Assembly: GCA_023846275.1 (NCBI GenBank)
Contig: JAIUJO010000162.1
Location: 877,651 to 941,650, forward strand
Source of the DNA: Vanilla planifolia
Lineage: Eukaryota; Streptophyta; Magnoliopsida; Asparagales; Orchidaceae
Direction of reading: 5' to 3'
DNA: 64,000 nt
Shown: positions 29,745-46,410 of the stretch, piece by piece
Layout of the letters: the number at the start of each line of letters is the position of its first letter
How positions within the stretch are numbered: position 1 is the first letter of the stretch
Notes under the pieces: generated by a model
What the model was told of the DNA's origin: nothing
The model's database searches: none
The model's input: the letters and a program-made list of their open reading frames with translations, nothing else
Translations under genes and position numbers: made by a program

Positions 29745-29860
29745 CATACACACACAACCACACGAACGCACACACAACACACACAACCACATGAACACAC
29801 ACACATAACCACACAAACACACACACAACCACATGAACATACACACACAACCACACAAGT
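29745..29860 (+). repeat. Short minisatellite with ACAACCACA(T/C)GAAC core
   Basis: About five imperfect copies of a 20- to 26-base unit built on CACAACCACATGAACACACA lie in tandem. Confidence 0.75.
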
Positions 29861-30861
29861 ACTCACACACCTATGCATACATTCATACATGCACACACAC
29901 ACATTCACATAAACATGCATGCACATATGTGCACATATCAACATGTAGATGCACATTCACACAGGCGTTCAAGTGGATACACACCAATACATGCACAAAC
30001 ATAGTCACATCTATATGCACACATACTTGCTCACACACACATGCACACACAGTCAGACATGTACTTGAACACACACTCACACATGCACAAACAACACACA
30101 CATAGAGATACACATATGTGCATGATCATACATGCATAAATAGAAAAAAAACACATACACAATCATATGCACACACACACACAAAACTGCATAACTATGC
30201 ACACATACAAACATGCACACATATACAGACATAGACATGCACACATATAGACACATGCACACACACACACACAAAGACATACAGACATACATGTAAACAT
30301 ACATTCACACACATGTGCATGCGAACACACACCCACACGTGCACAAATGCACAAACACATAAACACATGGACACATACACATGTACACATAGACACACAC
30401 ATACACACACACATGGACTTTTTGACACACTCACACATGCATACTTACACAAACACACATACATAGAAAGACACCCATGTTCATGCTCACATAAGCACAA
30501 TTACATGAACATGCACACACAAAAACGTACACATGTATAGGCACATATAAGGGCATATGTACACATATATATGCACATACACATGCACACACACTTGCAC
30601 ACACATGCACACACATATGCATATACACATACATATGTGCACAAAACAAAGCATGTGTGTACACCCACACACTTGAAGACACACACCCACATGTGCACCC
30701 ACCCACATATATACCTATGTGTGCATGCACACAAACACACTTACATATGAACACACATGCACTTGCTTGAACACACATAGCACATGTTCATGCATGCACA
30801 TACACACATACACACACACACACATATTCATGCACACATATAGACACACACACTCACATCA

Positions 30862-30875
30862 CCCCCCCCCCCCCC
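30862..30875 (+). repeat. Poly(C) run, C14
   Basis: Fourteen consecutive C bases lie in the CA array. It is the only long homopolymeric C run I found in the window. It could form an i-motif, or G-rich structures on the other strand, and is a likely spot for sequencing length error. Confidence 0.9.
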
Positions 30876-32590
30876 ACACACACACAAACACACACACATA
30901 AACATATACACACATACATAGCCACAGACACACACCTATGTACATGTGCAACAACATACATGCATTCATAAATATACACAAACACACACATAAACCAAGC
31001 TACAAAAAAGCACACTCACAAAAACATACAAGCATGAATACCCATGCACACAAGCACACACAAGCATGCATAATACACACACATGCATAAGAAAAAGTGC
31101 ACACATACACAGGCACAAGCACCAGCACAAGCACACACACATAAGCAAAAAAAAACTTGCATACACGATCATGTATGCACACATATGCATTCACATATAT
31201 AGACATGCTCACACACATACATGAATGAAACACAAACATATGCACACCCACACACACAAGCAAATGTACAAAAAGGTGTGTAGAGACAACTACACACTCT
31301 GATTCCCACGCATACACATGTGTGAGTAAGCACACACACACACACAACATAATGTCACATGCACAAACACGCACATACATACACTTATACACACATGCAC
31401 ACATAAGTAAGCATGCATGCGCACACATACATGACCACGAACACATGCACACTTACATTCAGATATAAATACATGCATGTAGAATACACATGCTTGTAAA
31501 CACAATCACATGCACACACAAACATGAAATCACATGCACTTTTACACACACACATGTGCACTAATGCACACAAAGGTGCATATGTACCAATGCACACATG
31601 AGCAAACACACATGCAGCTACATACATGCTTACGAACATGCATGAACATGTAGATAGACACATGTGCATACACACACATACACATGCCCTCCTACAGACA
31701 AACACACTTAAGCACCCATGCACATGCAACTATATACATGCACACAAATAGATGCACAACACAAGTAAACACATGCTCACACAAATGCAAAAGCACACAC
31801 ATAAACACACATGAACAATTGCATGCATGCTCACAAAAGCATGCATACAGACACAAATGTGCAAACAAAAAGTCACACAAATAGACACACTTACACACAC
31901 ATAATCTTATGCACACAGACATATGCACACAACTACACACACAAGCATGTATAGCAACACACATGTAGATCTAAACTCACACAAGCATGGAGACATGCAC
32001 ACACATGCATGCACACACATGCACACACATACATAGACACATTCCTGGCACATACATTAGAACCCATGAACATATGCACACACATAAGAATGTAGACAAC
32101 CATACATGTGCATTCACACATATGCACACATACACATGAACAAACACACAATGCACACACACACACACACACACCAAAATGTACACATACACAATCGCAC
32201 ATATGCACATATACATAGATTCACACAAGCACCATGCACACACACACACATGCTACCACACATGCACAAAAGCATGCATGCATACACATACACTCACATA
32301 TATACAAGCTCACACATGCACATGTACTAGTAAACATAGTTAAACGAAATATTACACATGAACACACACGTGCATAGATAGATGCAAATGCATTAGCAAA
32401 TACACATGCACACATACAAGTAAATGCACAAATACATGCATATATGCATACACATATGCACACACACACACACACACACATGTAAACACCACCCTTGCAT
32501 AAACACACATATACATCTAGTTGCACACATATCCATACACATGCATGCATAATGACACATACACACACCCACACACATGCATATGCATGA

Positions 32591-32621
<31 letters not shown>

Positions 32622-32939
32622 TGTGCTTACAAGCACACCATGCACACACATACTTGTGTAAACACATGCACACAAACATGCATTCTTGAACACACACACA
32701 TAAATGAACATACACATGTGCATTTGTATACATGTACAAACATGCACAAATCCACACACATCTATGCACATGCAAACATACATAAGCACACACACACACA
32801 AGCACACGCATGCATACACACAAGTACATGCATGCATACACACCTGTACATGCATGTATGCACAAACATACACATATCCACTCATATGAACACACACACC
32901 TACACATGTACATGAAAGCAGTTTAAAACACACATAGAA

Positions 32940-34950
32940 GAAAACACACACATGCACACATGCATTGGCCCACACATGCAAAAAAGTACACAAACACACA
33001 TATACACATGCAGCCAAACCCACAAACATAATACCACACACATGTAGACATGCATACACACACACATGAACACAAGCACAAGCAAACTCTCATGCACACA
33101 CATAAGCACACACAAACTCACACAAACATGCAAGTACACATATATGCACTGACTTGCATGCATATGCACACTCTCACACACATACACACACGTACACGCT
33201 AACAACCACAAACACACGTGATCTCACATGAGCACATACACATATGCACATAAATGAGCGTATGCACATATGCACATAAACATAGACATAGGAACACACA
33301 AACACATGCATGCATGCACAGATGCATGTACACATACACACATGTGTTCATGCAAACTACACATAGACACTTAAATATGTACACACATGCACACCCACAC
33401 CCACATATGCATAACATGCAAAACACACACAAACATGTGCACATAGCATGCTCATAAACATGCACATAACTATATTCATGCACATAAACACACACACAAA
33501 CATACATATGCACACAAACACACATGCACACATGCACAAAAACTTACACACACGTACGCACATAAACATGTGTAGATACGCACATACACCATGCACACAA
33601 GCACATGCTTGCTTGCATGCAAACACTGCGTACAAACATGCATGTACTTACACACACATACACACATAAGCACACCAAAATGCATGCATGCACATGCACA
33701 GACACTTACACAGAATCACATGTATGCAAACACACACAAATTCTCAAACATACAAAGAAACACATGTGCATGAATGTAAATATTTATGCACACACACACG
33801 CACACATAATCTCGCATCTAAAAAACACACAGACACATGGACATTCACACACATATAGACACATGCATACAAGCACACACCCACACATGTATGTATGCAC
33901 ATGCAGACATGCTCACAGGCATACGCACTTCAACATGTGCACTGGCACACAGAAACAAATGCACAAGCACATAGAATTCCGCACACACACACAATTACAT
34001 GCACAAACACATGCATACAAATGCATGCATACATACACACATGCACTGGCCCACACACGCAAAAAAGTACACAAGCACACATATACACACGTAGCCAAAC
34101 CCACAAACATAATGCCACACACATGTAGACATGCATACACATGCACACACATGAACACAAGCACAGGCAAACTCTCATACACACACATAAGCGCACACAA
34201 ACATGCACAAACACGCAAGCACACATATATGCACTGAATTGCATGCATATGCACACATACACACACATACAAACTAACAACCACACACACACGTGATCTC
34301 ACATGAACACATACACATATGCACATAAATGAGCGTATGCACATATGCACATAAACATAGACACAGGCACACACACACATGCATGTATGCACAGATGCAT
34401 GTACACATACACACACATGTGTTCATGCAAACTACACATAGACACTTAAATATGCACACACATGCACACCTACACCCACATATGCATAACATGCAAAACA
34501 CACACAAACATGTGTACATAGCATGCTCATAAACATGCACATAACTATATTCATGCACAGAAACACACACATATGCACAAACACACATGCACACATGCAC
34601 AAAAACTTACACTCACGTGCACACATAAACATGGGTGCATACGCACATACAGACATTCACATGCACATATGCACATGCACGTATACACACACATATGCAC
34701 ACAAGCACATGCTTGCTTGCATGCACACACAGCATACAAACATGCATGCACCTACACACATATACACACACAAGCGCACCAACATGCATGCATGCACACA
34801 CACTTACACAGAATCACGTGCATGCAAACACACACAAATGCTCACACATACAAAGAAACACATGTGCATGAATGTAAACACTTATGCACACACACACACA
34901 CAATCTCGCATTTAAAAAAAATACACAGACACATGCACATTCACACACAC
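32940..34950 (+). repeat. Duplication, period about 1.08-1.09 kb, two well-conserved copies of about 920 bp
   Basis: Copy 1 is about 32950-33865 and copy 2 about 34030-34950, separated by about 160 bp of unshared CA-type sequence. Shared landmarks in order: GGCCCACACA then AAAAAAGTACAC, GTAGACATGCATACACA, CGTGATCTCACATGA, AATGAGCGTATGCACATATG, CAAACTACACATAGACACTT, TAACTATATTCATGCACA, GCTTGCTTGCATGC and AATCTCGCAT. Offset is 1081 bases at the first landmark and 1094 at the last. Conservation is clearly higher than in the 19-21 kb duplication, so this event is younger. Confidence 0.9.
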
Positions 34951-37900
34951 ATTTGTGCACATGTAGATGCACATACACACATGTACATAGATGTCCACAC
35001 AGGCACACAAACACACACACATGCACACCACACATTCATTAACACAAACATAAACACACACAAAAGTTAATGCACATGTGCATGTGCATGCATGCATGGA
35101 CAAACACACTTGTGCTTGCACAAATACATTCAAACACACTCATACCCTCACACACATTCACAAACACTCACATAAATGCACACTAGCAGACACTTACACA
35201 TATGTATGCATGCAAACACAAGCAAAATGCTTGCACATGTGTAGAACCACACAAGTGCGTGAACACACACACATGTGGACACACACAAGCATACAGACAC
35301 ATGCATATACATAAATAGAAAGACACATGGACATGGACATGGACAAACACCCTCATACTCACACACAAACACATGCACACACACACACACACCAAATTAT
35401 AACCCTCCCTCTTCCTACACACACACATGCATGCAAACACACACACACGTACATGCATGCATGCACACAACTGCACAAACACTTATGCACATACATGCAC
35501 AGGCATGCCCATAGACACCCGTGCTTACAAATATAAATGTACTCGCTCACACACACGCACACACTGGAAGATGCACACACACACACACATGCATATGTAC
35601 ATACGCACACATGCAAACACACACAAACATCCACACATAGGCATGTGCACGCCCACACCCACACATGAGGACACAAGCACACACACACGGATGCATAACA
35701 CAAACACATAAGCACATGCACGCATGCATGCAAACGCACATACACACACATGTAACCACTCATGTTTGCACACACAGAATCACACAAATATATTTGAGCA
35801 CAAACTCACACACACATACACAAAAACACACAAACAAATGCATATGAATGCATGCATGCATTAGACACATATGAATGCACCTATGCATATGCATGCACAC
35901 ATAAACACACATGCACACATTCACACACAAACTCAGATGCTCATACACCCACTAACCAACACACACACATGCATACACACGATGACAAACAAACACAGAT
36001 GCTCATACACGCACTTACACATGCACTATTCCATAAACAAATATATACATGTACACATGCATGTTGACACCCACACACACATGCATATGCACAAGCACAC
36101 ACATATATACACAAAGATGCACATGCTTTTGTGTACACACATGAACACACACGTGCACTCACATGCACATGCACACACACCCACACAAGCACACTCATGC
36201 ACACAAACACACACATTCATGTGAAAATACACACACACACACAAGTGAACACAAATGCACACATATACACATGCACACACAAATGCACACATGCATACAC
36301 ATGCACACATTCATACACACATGGACACATGTGCACACACACAAACATGCACGCACACACAAACCAACACAATCACACATAAGCACGTGCCCCCCAACAA
36401 ACATGTACACACAAACACATATACTTATATACATACATATGCCCACAAACAAACATGCATACACTCACACACACAACTGCATACACATGTACACATATGC
36501 ACATGCATAAGCACATACAGACAAACACACACAAAGGCACGTGCAAATGTGTGCACACATGCATAAACATTTGCACCCATGCACACACACCCACAGACAT
36601 GTACACTCATGCACGCACACACAAGCACACACAAGCACATGTATAAACATATACATACACAAGCATGCACACAAAAATGCTCATACACACTTAAGCATTC
36701 ACACACACACACAAATATGCACACTTATACATAGACATGTGCACACACATGCATCTGCTTGTAGACATGCACACAAGCACAAATGTACATGCAAATGCAC
36801 ACGCACACAGACAAATGCACCTAAAGATACTAACTGATAAACACACTTACACAAATGTGCATGCACTCACACATGCACAAACACATATGCATGCACATGC
36901 ATCCACTCACCACACATAGAGAAACACATATGCACATAGATATAGACATAAGCACACTCCCACTTGCATGCCCACAAACATAAACACACGAACACACACA
37001 CACACAATCATAGATGTACACACAAACACACATGTAAACATATGCAAACATACATGCACACACACACACACAAACACACACTTCTATACAAACACACATA
37101 CACACATGTGTGCATCCCCACACTCACATACACATTTACAGAAACACATGCATGCACATGCACACAGATATGCATGCACATACACAGAAGAACACATGCA
37201 CATGCACATACTCACATGCAAATACGTACATGCATACACACAAGCACACATGCACACATTCATGCACACACACATGCGTGCACATACACACATGCATGTA
37301 CAAGCATCCATACACATGCATGCACACTTCTACACATAGACACAAGCAAACAAAGATACATAAACGAACATACAATCACATGCACCCACATGTATGCATG
37401 CTCATGTAAAAATAATGTCCCATAAGCACACTTAACCATGCATACACACACACACATTGACAAACTGATGCCCATAGGCACTAATACAAATATGAATGCA
37501 TATGCACACGCACACACACATGCACCCACACACATTTGCATGTGCACACACCAACACATTTTTGCACACGCACACATTCACATACAAACATGCACATAGA
37601 TACACACATGCATGCACGTGCACTAACACATGTACCTATGCACCCACACATGCATGTATAAGCATAGGAAAACACACATGTACACACACCTAAATTTGCA
37701 CAAGCATTCATACCCATATGCACACACACTTACATGCACGTGTATATGCAAACTTATATACATGCACACTCCAATGTGCACAAAAATACACATGCATGAC
37801 TATGCAATTAAACACAATCACGCACGCATGCACAAATATATACATAAAAAATGAACACATATGCAATGCACCCACATACATACATATATGCACCTATATA

Positions 37901-40900
37901 CACACATACACTCAAACATTAACACACCCACACATGCACATGCTTTCACACATGCACTAACACACATTCAAATGTACACACACACATGCATGAATGCACA
38001 CATGCACAAACACTAATCATATGCACACATACACACATACAAAGTCACAATAGAATGCACTCATACACACACAAACAAATGTGAACACTAACCCACAATC
38101 ACCTACACACACATACACAAGCATGCACACAAAAGCACAAATAAACATATGCAAACACACACACACATGAGCACATATGAACATAGAATCCTACACATTC
38201 TCATCCATACACACACAAGCATGCATACACAAGCCTACACACACCCACACACACCCACATATATGCACGAACACAAACATGCACTCACATTCCTATGCCC
38301 AAACACACATGCATGCACAACACACGCACACATGGACAAACTCATGCACAAGCACTCTTGCACTCACATATGCATACACACACGAATGAACACAGACATG
38401 CACATCTATGTGTACTAACACAAACACATAGAAACATACACACATACATGCTCTTGCATACACTACACACACACATGTGAACACTCACAAAGATGAACAA
38501 ATATGCAAACATACAAACACACAAGCACACACACACATGAACACACACACAAGCACACACACACAAGTAGATACATATGCACACATAGACACAGTCACAC
38601 ATGCACAATCATACACATGCACACACAAACACATACAATGCACCTACACATAGACATGTGCCCAAATACACATACAAACATAGACTCGCCCACTTATACA
38701 CACACATAAACCCTCACAAACATGCATCCACATACCTGCACACACACAAATGCATGAATACACAAACATCCACTTTTTTCATGCACTCGCAAACACAAAC
38801 ATATACACATACACACACATATATATGCATGTGCATGCACACAAACATGTGCACACACACACACACATGCATGCATGCACAAACAGAAAGTTGCACAAAC
38901 AAACACACATACACACACTCATGCATGCACACACATGCACTTATACACATGCACACAATTACACAAGCATGCACAACCTCACACATGGACACACACATTC
39001 ACATATGCACACATGCAAATGCCTATGCGCACATGCATGCATACAGGTGAATATAATTATACATGCACAAATACATATACTCACAAATACATAATTGCAT
39101 AAACTCACACAGACATTTGTAAGCACAGACAAATATATACACACACATATGCATGCACACACACACACATGGATTCACATAAGCATGTATGCCCACTTAT
39201 AGACACATACAGATGCACACAAATGCATGCAACACATACTCTCATGTACACACAAACTCACACACACATGCACACACACACACACATATACAAGAACATG
39301 TTCTCATAAACATAGATGCATAAAATAGTATACATGAACACACATAAACGCATAGACATAGACGCACATGCACTAGCATATACACTTGCACACCTAAAAC
39401 AAATGCACACATGCATACAAATACACACCACATACATCTATATTAGCCCAGACACATGCAAACATTAGTACACATCCACATGCACACATACTTGCACACA
39501 CACATGCATAATGAAACACATGCACAAATATATATGGAGGCACACACACATAAATGTGCTTGGAACCACACACACTCACTTATCCAATTTCATACGCACA
39601 CACACATGTGCAAAATCACAAACACACACACACACACAAACACTTACATAACACAAACATGTGTGTGCATGTACATGTTTGGACATGCAAACAAGCACAC
39701 ACAAACATACATGCACATACAAAGACACACAAGGAAGCACATATATGGTCTCTCACATACACACATGCACACACAAATGCACGAACACTTGCACAACACA
39801 CACGCATATACCTACTCACATGCACACATGCAAACACTTGCACAAACACTCACACAAATGTACCAACACACATATACACACTCAAGTATGCACATGCATA
39901 AGCACACACACACACACTTTAAAACACACAAATAAGTAAACACATACAAACACATACACACTTGCATGCATGCAAAGACTCATGCATACACACATAAACA
40001 AACAAATACCTACACCTATATACATGCACAAACATGCTTACAAAGCTGATCCAAACATATACATCCACTTGCAGACACATGCACACACATGTGCATAAAA
40101 TAGACAACAATGCATGCATAGACACATGCACACAACCACACACGCATGCATGCTCATGCACACATGCTCACAAAAACATACACACCTCGATACACACACA
40201 CACACACAAACACTTGCATTAGTATACACACACATGAACAAACATATACAAATGCATGCATACATGCACACACGTACTATCCCTCACAAGTACACACACA
40301 GACACAAATGAAATCACATCCACAAACATAATGCTACACACTAGCACACAAACATACATATACGCATACACACATTAGCACAAGCACAAGCACGGATATG
40401 TGAATACTCATATAGATATGCACATAAACAAAAGCACATACACACACATAGACACACATGTATAAACATTTATGCATACACACACTCATATGCATACACA
40501 CTCATATATAGGCGCACACACTCACAAATTTGCACCCACACATAGATGTGATCTCACAAGAACACACACATGCACACTCAGTCACACACATGCACACATG
40601 CACAAATGTATCATACACATATACACACATTCACACAATCATGCACACACACACATGCATGCCCACACCTACACATGTATACATGCACACATACACAAAC
40701 ATGTCCACACAACATATGCAGAAACATGCACACACTTACATGCATGTACTCACACACACAAACACATGTGCAGACATGTAGACAACATGCAAACATGTAC
40801 ACATGCACAAACACACACACACACATGACATGCATATACACACACATGCACACTTATGCACATGTAATCACACATGCACACAAGCATATACTTGCTAACA

Positions 40901-41525
40901 CACATGCATAGCACACGAACATGCATGCACCCACAGGCACACACAAACAATAACACAAATGTGGACATATACACATACACATACACCCACACTTACTGCA
41001 CACATAGAAGCCCATGCACACACCTACACATGTACACAAACATAAATGCATACACTCACACACACACAAACACATGTAATCATGCATATATCCACACACA
41101 CAAACACATGCAAACACACACACACATGTGCACATGCATACAAATGCATGCTCATGCAAAGACACACACATGACCACATGCACACATATACACACATGCA
41201 GACATGCATTCACACACACGAGAACATTCAAGTGTGCTTGCATAGGCACATGCACACACATGCATACACACACATATGCATAAGCATAAATGAGTACACA
41301 AGCATATGCAAGCACACATGCACATGAAAATGCACACAATCATTAAAAAAAACACAAACATAGAAGCACATGCACATGTGCATATACATAAGAACACACA
41401 CCTACTTACACATACACAAACACATGCGCTCGCACCCATACATACTTACACAAACATGGACACACACATGCAAAATGCATACATACATGAACACCCTCGC
41501 ACGTGCATGCACACACACACACACA

Positions 41526-41791
<266 letters not shown>

Positions 41792-43330
41792 CACTCATGC
41801 ATGCACACATGCACAACATACACAAATAACCAAACCCCCCATAAACACAGATACACATACACAAATATGTGTACATGCACATGCAGGTTGGCACACACAC
41901 ACACACGAGTATAGGCATGCATATGCATAGTTGCACATTCACTTGCTGCCATACCTGCACACACATGCCTATACACATCAACGTATGTGTATGGATGTAA
42001 ATAAACTAATACACATGCACAAGAACATGCATGCACATGTACATGCTCACATACACATGAAAATAGATACAATCATACACACATGGACTCATACACTCAC
42101 AAGCATATGCACACACACACACACACCTACAGACCCACATACAAGCACACACTTGCATACATACCACACATGTGTACACATAAACACATACATGCACATG
42201 AACACACATTTGCTCATGGAGACATACACAATAACTCACATGTGTACAAATGCAAACACACAAATATATAGAAACATGAACACATGCTCACACACATGCA
42301 AAACCTTGCATACACATGAATACATGTGCATAGTTGCACATGCATGCTCCCGAGAAAATACAAGAAACATACACACAAATCCACATGCACACACATCCAC
42401 TCACACACTTAGACATGCATACACACATGCACATCAACCACACATTTGCTCCTCCACAAACGAACATGCACATACACACATAGGCACCTACACTCGTACA
42501 CACATACACACCCACATGCACATGTACATGCACCCACAGAGGCACACACTTATGTGTGCACATATGCACACGCACATATGAACTAACAGACACATGCACA
42601 CAAACACATGCATATACACTCACACACAGCCATACATAAGCATACTTATGCACACAAACAGACACACGCACACACACACATATACAAGCACACAAAGATA
42701 CACACCCACACAAAAGCACTTATACACATGCACAAGCAAACACACATGTAGACATATGCACAAGAACACACAAACACAAACATGCATACACACTTGCACA
42801 CACAATAGCATACATGAAAACACATGTGCACAAAACTACACACATGTGCATAGCCAAAAATAAACTTACACACATGTGCCTACTCTTGCTTACACATGCA
42901 CACACAAGCACACAAGAACACACACACATACATGCACACATAGAGCACTCACAAATGCACACACACAAGCATGCATACACATGTAGACACACATGTATAA
43001 CCACATGTATGCACATGCACAATAACACACACATGAATATAGAAAGTTGCTCCCACACACATAGATGTGCCCATGTATATACACACACATACATACACAC
43101 AAGCACACACACATGCACACGAACACACACACAGATAACCACACATGCCCACACACATGAATAAGCAGAAACCAGTACAAATGCTCATGTGCCCCACATG
43201 TTTATGTGCATGCATGCATACAAATACACAATGGCACACAAATACAAGCATGCACACACACACACATAACATAAACATGCACATGTGCGCATGCACATAC
43301 ACATAATACCACACATAGGCACACACAGAC

Positions 43331-45744
43331 ATAGAAGAGGAAGTAATAGAAGAAGAAGAAGAGGAAGAGGAAGAAGAAGAAGAAGAAGAAGAAGAAGAAG
43401 AAGAGAAAGAAGAAGAAGAAGAAGAACAAGACAAAGAAGAAGAAGAAGAAGAAGAAGTTGATGATGTTGATGAAGGCAAAGAAGAAGAAGAAGTTGATGA
43501 TGATGATGAAGAAGACGAAGGAGAGGAAGAAGAAGAAGAAGGAAAAGATGAAGAAGAAGACAAAGAAGAAGAAGAAGATGAAGAAGAAGGGAAAGAAGGA
43601 GAAAAAGAAGAACAACATTAAGAAGAAGAAGAAGAAGAAGCAAAAGAAGAAGATGTGAAAGAAGAAGAAGAAGATGATGGTGAAAAAGCGGAAGAAGAAG
43701 ATTATGGAGAGGAAGAAGAAGATGAAGAAGATGAAGATGAAGAAGAAGAAGAAGAAGAATAAGAGGAAGAAGAAGAAGAAGAAGAAGAAGAAGAGAAAGA
43801 AGAAGACGAAGAAGAAGAAAACGACGGAGAAATAGATGAACAAGAAGAAGAGAAAGGAGATGAAGTAGAAGAAGAAGAAGAAGAAGAAGAAGAAGAAGAA
43901 GAAGGAGTTTATGATGATGATGATGAAGAAGACGATGAAGAAGAAGAAGTGGAAGAAGAAGAAAAAGAACAAGAGGAAGAAGAAGAGAATGGAGTAGAGA
44001 AGACGAAGAAGAACAAAAAGAAGAAGAAAAAGAAGTAATAGTAGTAGTAGATTTAGAATAAGAAAAAGAAAAAGAAGAACAAGAAGAACGTGATGAAAAT
44101 TATGAAGAAGAAGAAGAAGAGGAAGGAGAAGTGGAAGAAGAAGAAAAAGAAGAAGAAGAAGAAGATGAAGAAGATGAAGAAGAAAATGACGAAGAAGAAA
44201 AAGAAGAAGAGGAAGAGGAAGAAGAAGACAAAGAACAAGTGGAAGAAGAAGATGAAGAAGAAAAAGAACATGAGGAAGAAGAAGAAGTGGTAGTTGTAGT
44301 AATAGTAGTAGTAGTAGAATAAGAAGAAGAAGATGATGAAGAAGAAGAATAAGAAGAAGAAGAAGATGATGAAGAAGAAGAATAAGAAGAAGAAGAAGAA
44401 GTGGAGGAAGAAAGGGAAGAAAAGGAAGAAGAAGAAGAGGAAGAAGAAGAAGAAAAAGATGAGAAAGTGGAAGAAGAAGAAGGAGAAGAGGAAGAAGAAG
44501 AAGAAAAAGAAGAAGAAGAAGAAGGGGAAGAAGAACAAGAACAAGAAGAATAAGAAGAAGAAGGAGAGTAAGAATAACAAGAACAAGAAGAAGAAGAAGA
44601 ATAAGAAGAAGATGAGGAATAGAAAGAATAAGAAGAGGAAAAAGAGGCAGAAGAACGAGATGAAAAAGAAGATATAGAAGAAGAAGGAGAAGACGAAAAA
44701 GAAGAAGTAGACGAAGAAGAAGAAGATCATGAAGAAGTAGAAAAAGAAGAACAAGAACAAGAACTAGAACAAGAAGAAGAAGAGGATGAAGAAGAAGAAG
44801 AACTAAAAGAAGGAGAAAAAGAAGAAGAAGTTCTTGAAGAAAAAAAATAAGAAGAAGAAAAGATGAAGATCAAAAAGAAGAAAGAGAAGAAGAAGAAGAA
44901 GAAGAGGAAGAAGAATAAGAAGAAAAAGAAGAATAAGAAAGGAAGAAGAAGATGAAAAAGAAGAAGACGAAGAAGCAAGAGAAGAAGAAATGGTGAAGTA
45001 GTAGAAGAAGAAGTTGAAGAAGAAGAAGAAAAGCAGAAAAAGAAGATGAAGAAGAAGAAGAAGAAGAAGAAGAAGAAGAAGAAGAAAAATAAGAAGAACA
45101 TGAAGAAGAAGAAGAAAAGAAGAATAAGTAGTAGTAGAGGAAGAAGAATTTGAAGAAGAAGAAGAAGAAAAAGAAGGGAAAGTAGAAGAAGGAGAATCAG
45201 AAGAAGAAAAAGAAGAACAAGAACAAGAACAAGAAGAAGTAGAAGAAGAAGAAGAAGAAGAAGAAGAAGAAGGGAAAGAAGAAGAAGGCAGAGGAGGACA
45301 AGAGGATGAAGAAGAAGGAGAAGAAGAAGAAGAAGAAGAAGAAGAAGAGAAAGAAGAAGAAGAAGAAGACGAAGAAGAAGAAGAAAAAGTAGAAGAAGAA
45401 TAAGAAGGAGAAGAAGGTATAAAAGAAGAAGAAAAAGAATAAGAATAATAATAACAATAAGAAAAATTAGAAGAAGAAGAAGAGGAGGAAGTAAAAGAAG
45501 AAGAAGAAGAAGAACAAGATGATGATGATGAACAAGAAGAAGAAGAAGAAGTAGAAGATGAAATAGAAGAACAAGAAAAAGAAGAACAAAAAGAAGAAGA
45601 GGGAAGAAGAAGAAGAAGAAGAAGAACAAGAAAAAGAAAAAGAAGAAGAAGAGAAAGAAGAAGAAGAAGTAGAAGAAGAAGTAGAAGAAGAAGAGGAAGA
45701 GGAAGAGGAAGTAAAAAGAAGAAGAAGAAGAAGATGCAGAAGGA

Positions 45745-45775
<31 letters not shown>

Positions 45776-46410
45776 AAGAAGAAGAAGACGAAGAAGAAGA
45801 AGAAGAAGGGGAAAAAAAGATGAACAAGACGAAGAAGAAGAAGAAGAAGATGAGGAAGAAGAAGAAGAAGGCGAATAAGAAGAAGAAGAAGACGAAGAAG
45901 AAGAAGAAGAAGAAGAAGACGAAGAAGAAGAAGAAGAAGGGGAAAAAAAGATGAACAAGACGAAGAAGAAGAAGAAGAAGATGAGGAAGAAGAAGAAGAA
46001 GGCGAATAAGAAGAAGAAGAAGACGAAGAAGAAGAAGAAGAAGATGATGAAGAAGAAGGATAAGAAGACGAAGAAAAAGAACAAGAAGACGAGGAAGAAG
46101 AAGAAGACGAAGAAGAAGAAGAAGAAGATGAAGAATAAGAAAAAGAAGAAGAAAAAGAAGAAGAAGAAGAAGATGAAGAAGAAGAAGTAGAAGAAAAAGA
46201 AGAAGAAGAAGAAGAAGATGATGATGATGAAGAAGGAGAAGAACATGTAAGATAAGAAGAAGAAGAGGAAGAAAAAGAAGAAGAAGAAGATGATGATGAT
46301 GATAATGATGAAGAAGAAGAGGAAGAGGAAGAAGAAGAAGAAGAAGAAGAAGAAGAAGAAGAAGAAATAGGAGAAGTTGGTGAAGAAGAAGAAGTAGTAG
46401 AAGAGGACAT
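43331..46410 (+). repeat. AAG/GAA purine-strand tract (3.1 kb)
   Basis: For about 3 kb the + strand is almost all purine, mostly AAG triplets with GAT, GAC, GTA and GGA variants. Small GTA-rich patches occur near 44039-44050, 44285-44320 and 45125-45137. The minus strand is polypyrimidine. Long open frames here encode only Glu/Lys, Ser, Leu or Phe runs and carry no domain; the longest (584 codons, 44727-46481, minus) is not a gene. Such mirror-like purine tracts can form intramolecular triplexes. Confidence 0.95.
45785..46046 (+). repeat. 131-bp tandem duplication inside the GAA tract
   Basis: The marker GGGGAAAAAAAGATGAACAA occurs at 45808 and again at 45939, an offset of 131 bases. The whole unit around it, including a GGCGAATAAG marker, is repeated with almost no change, so it is a recent duplication in an older tract. 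Confidence 0.9.

Noticed and set aside
43202..43972. Poly-Phe and Glu/Lys-rich frames in the GAA tract
   Set aside because: They are by-products of AAG repeats and not acidic or basic nuclear proteins; frames are short and interrupted on the + strand.
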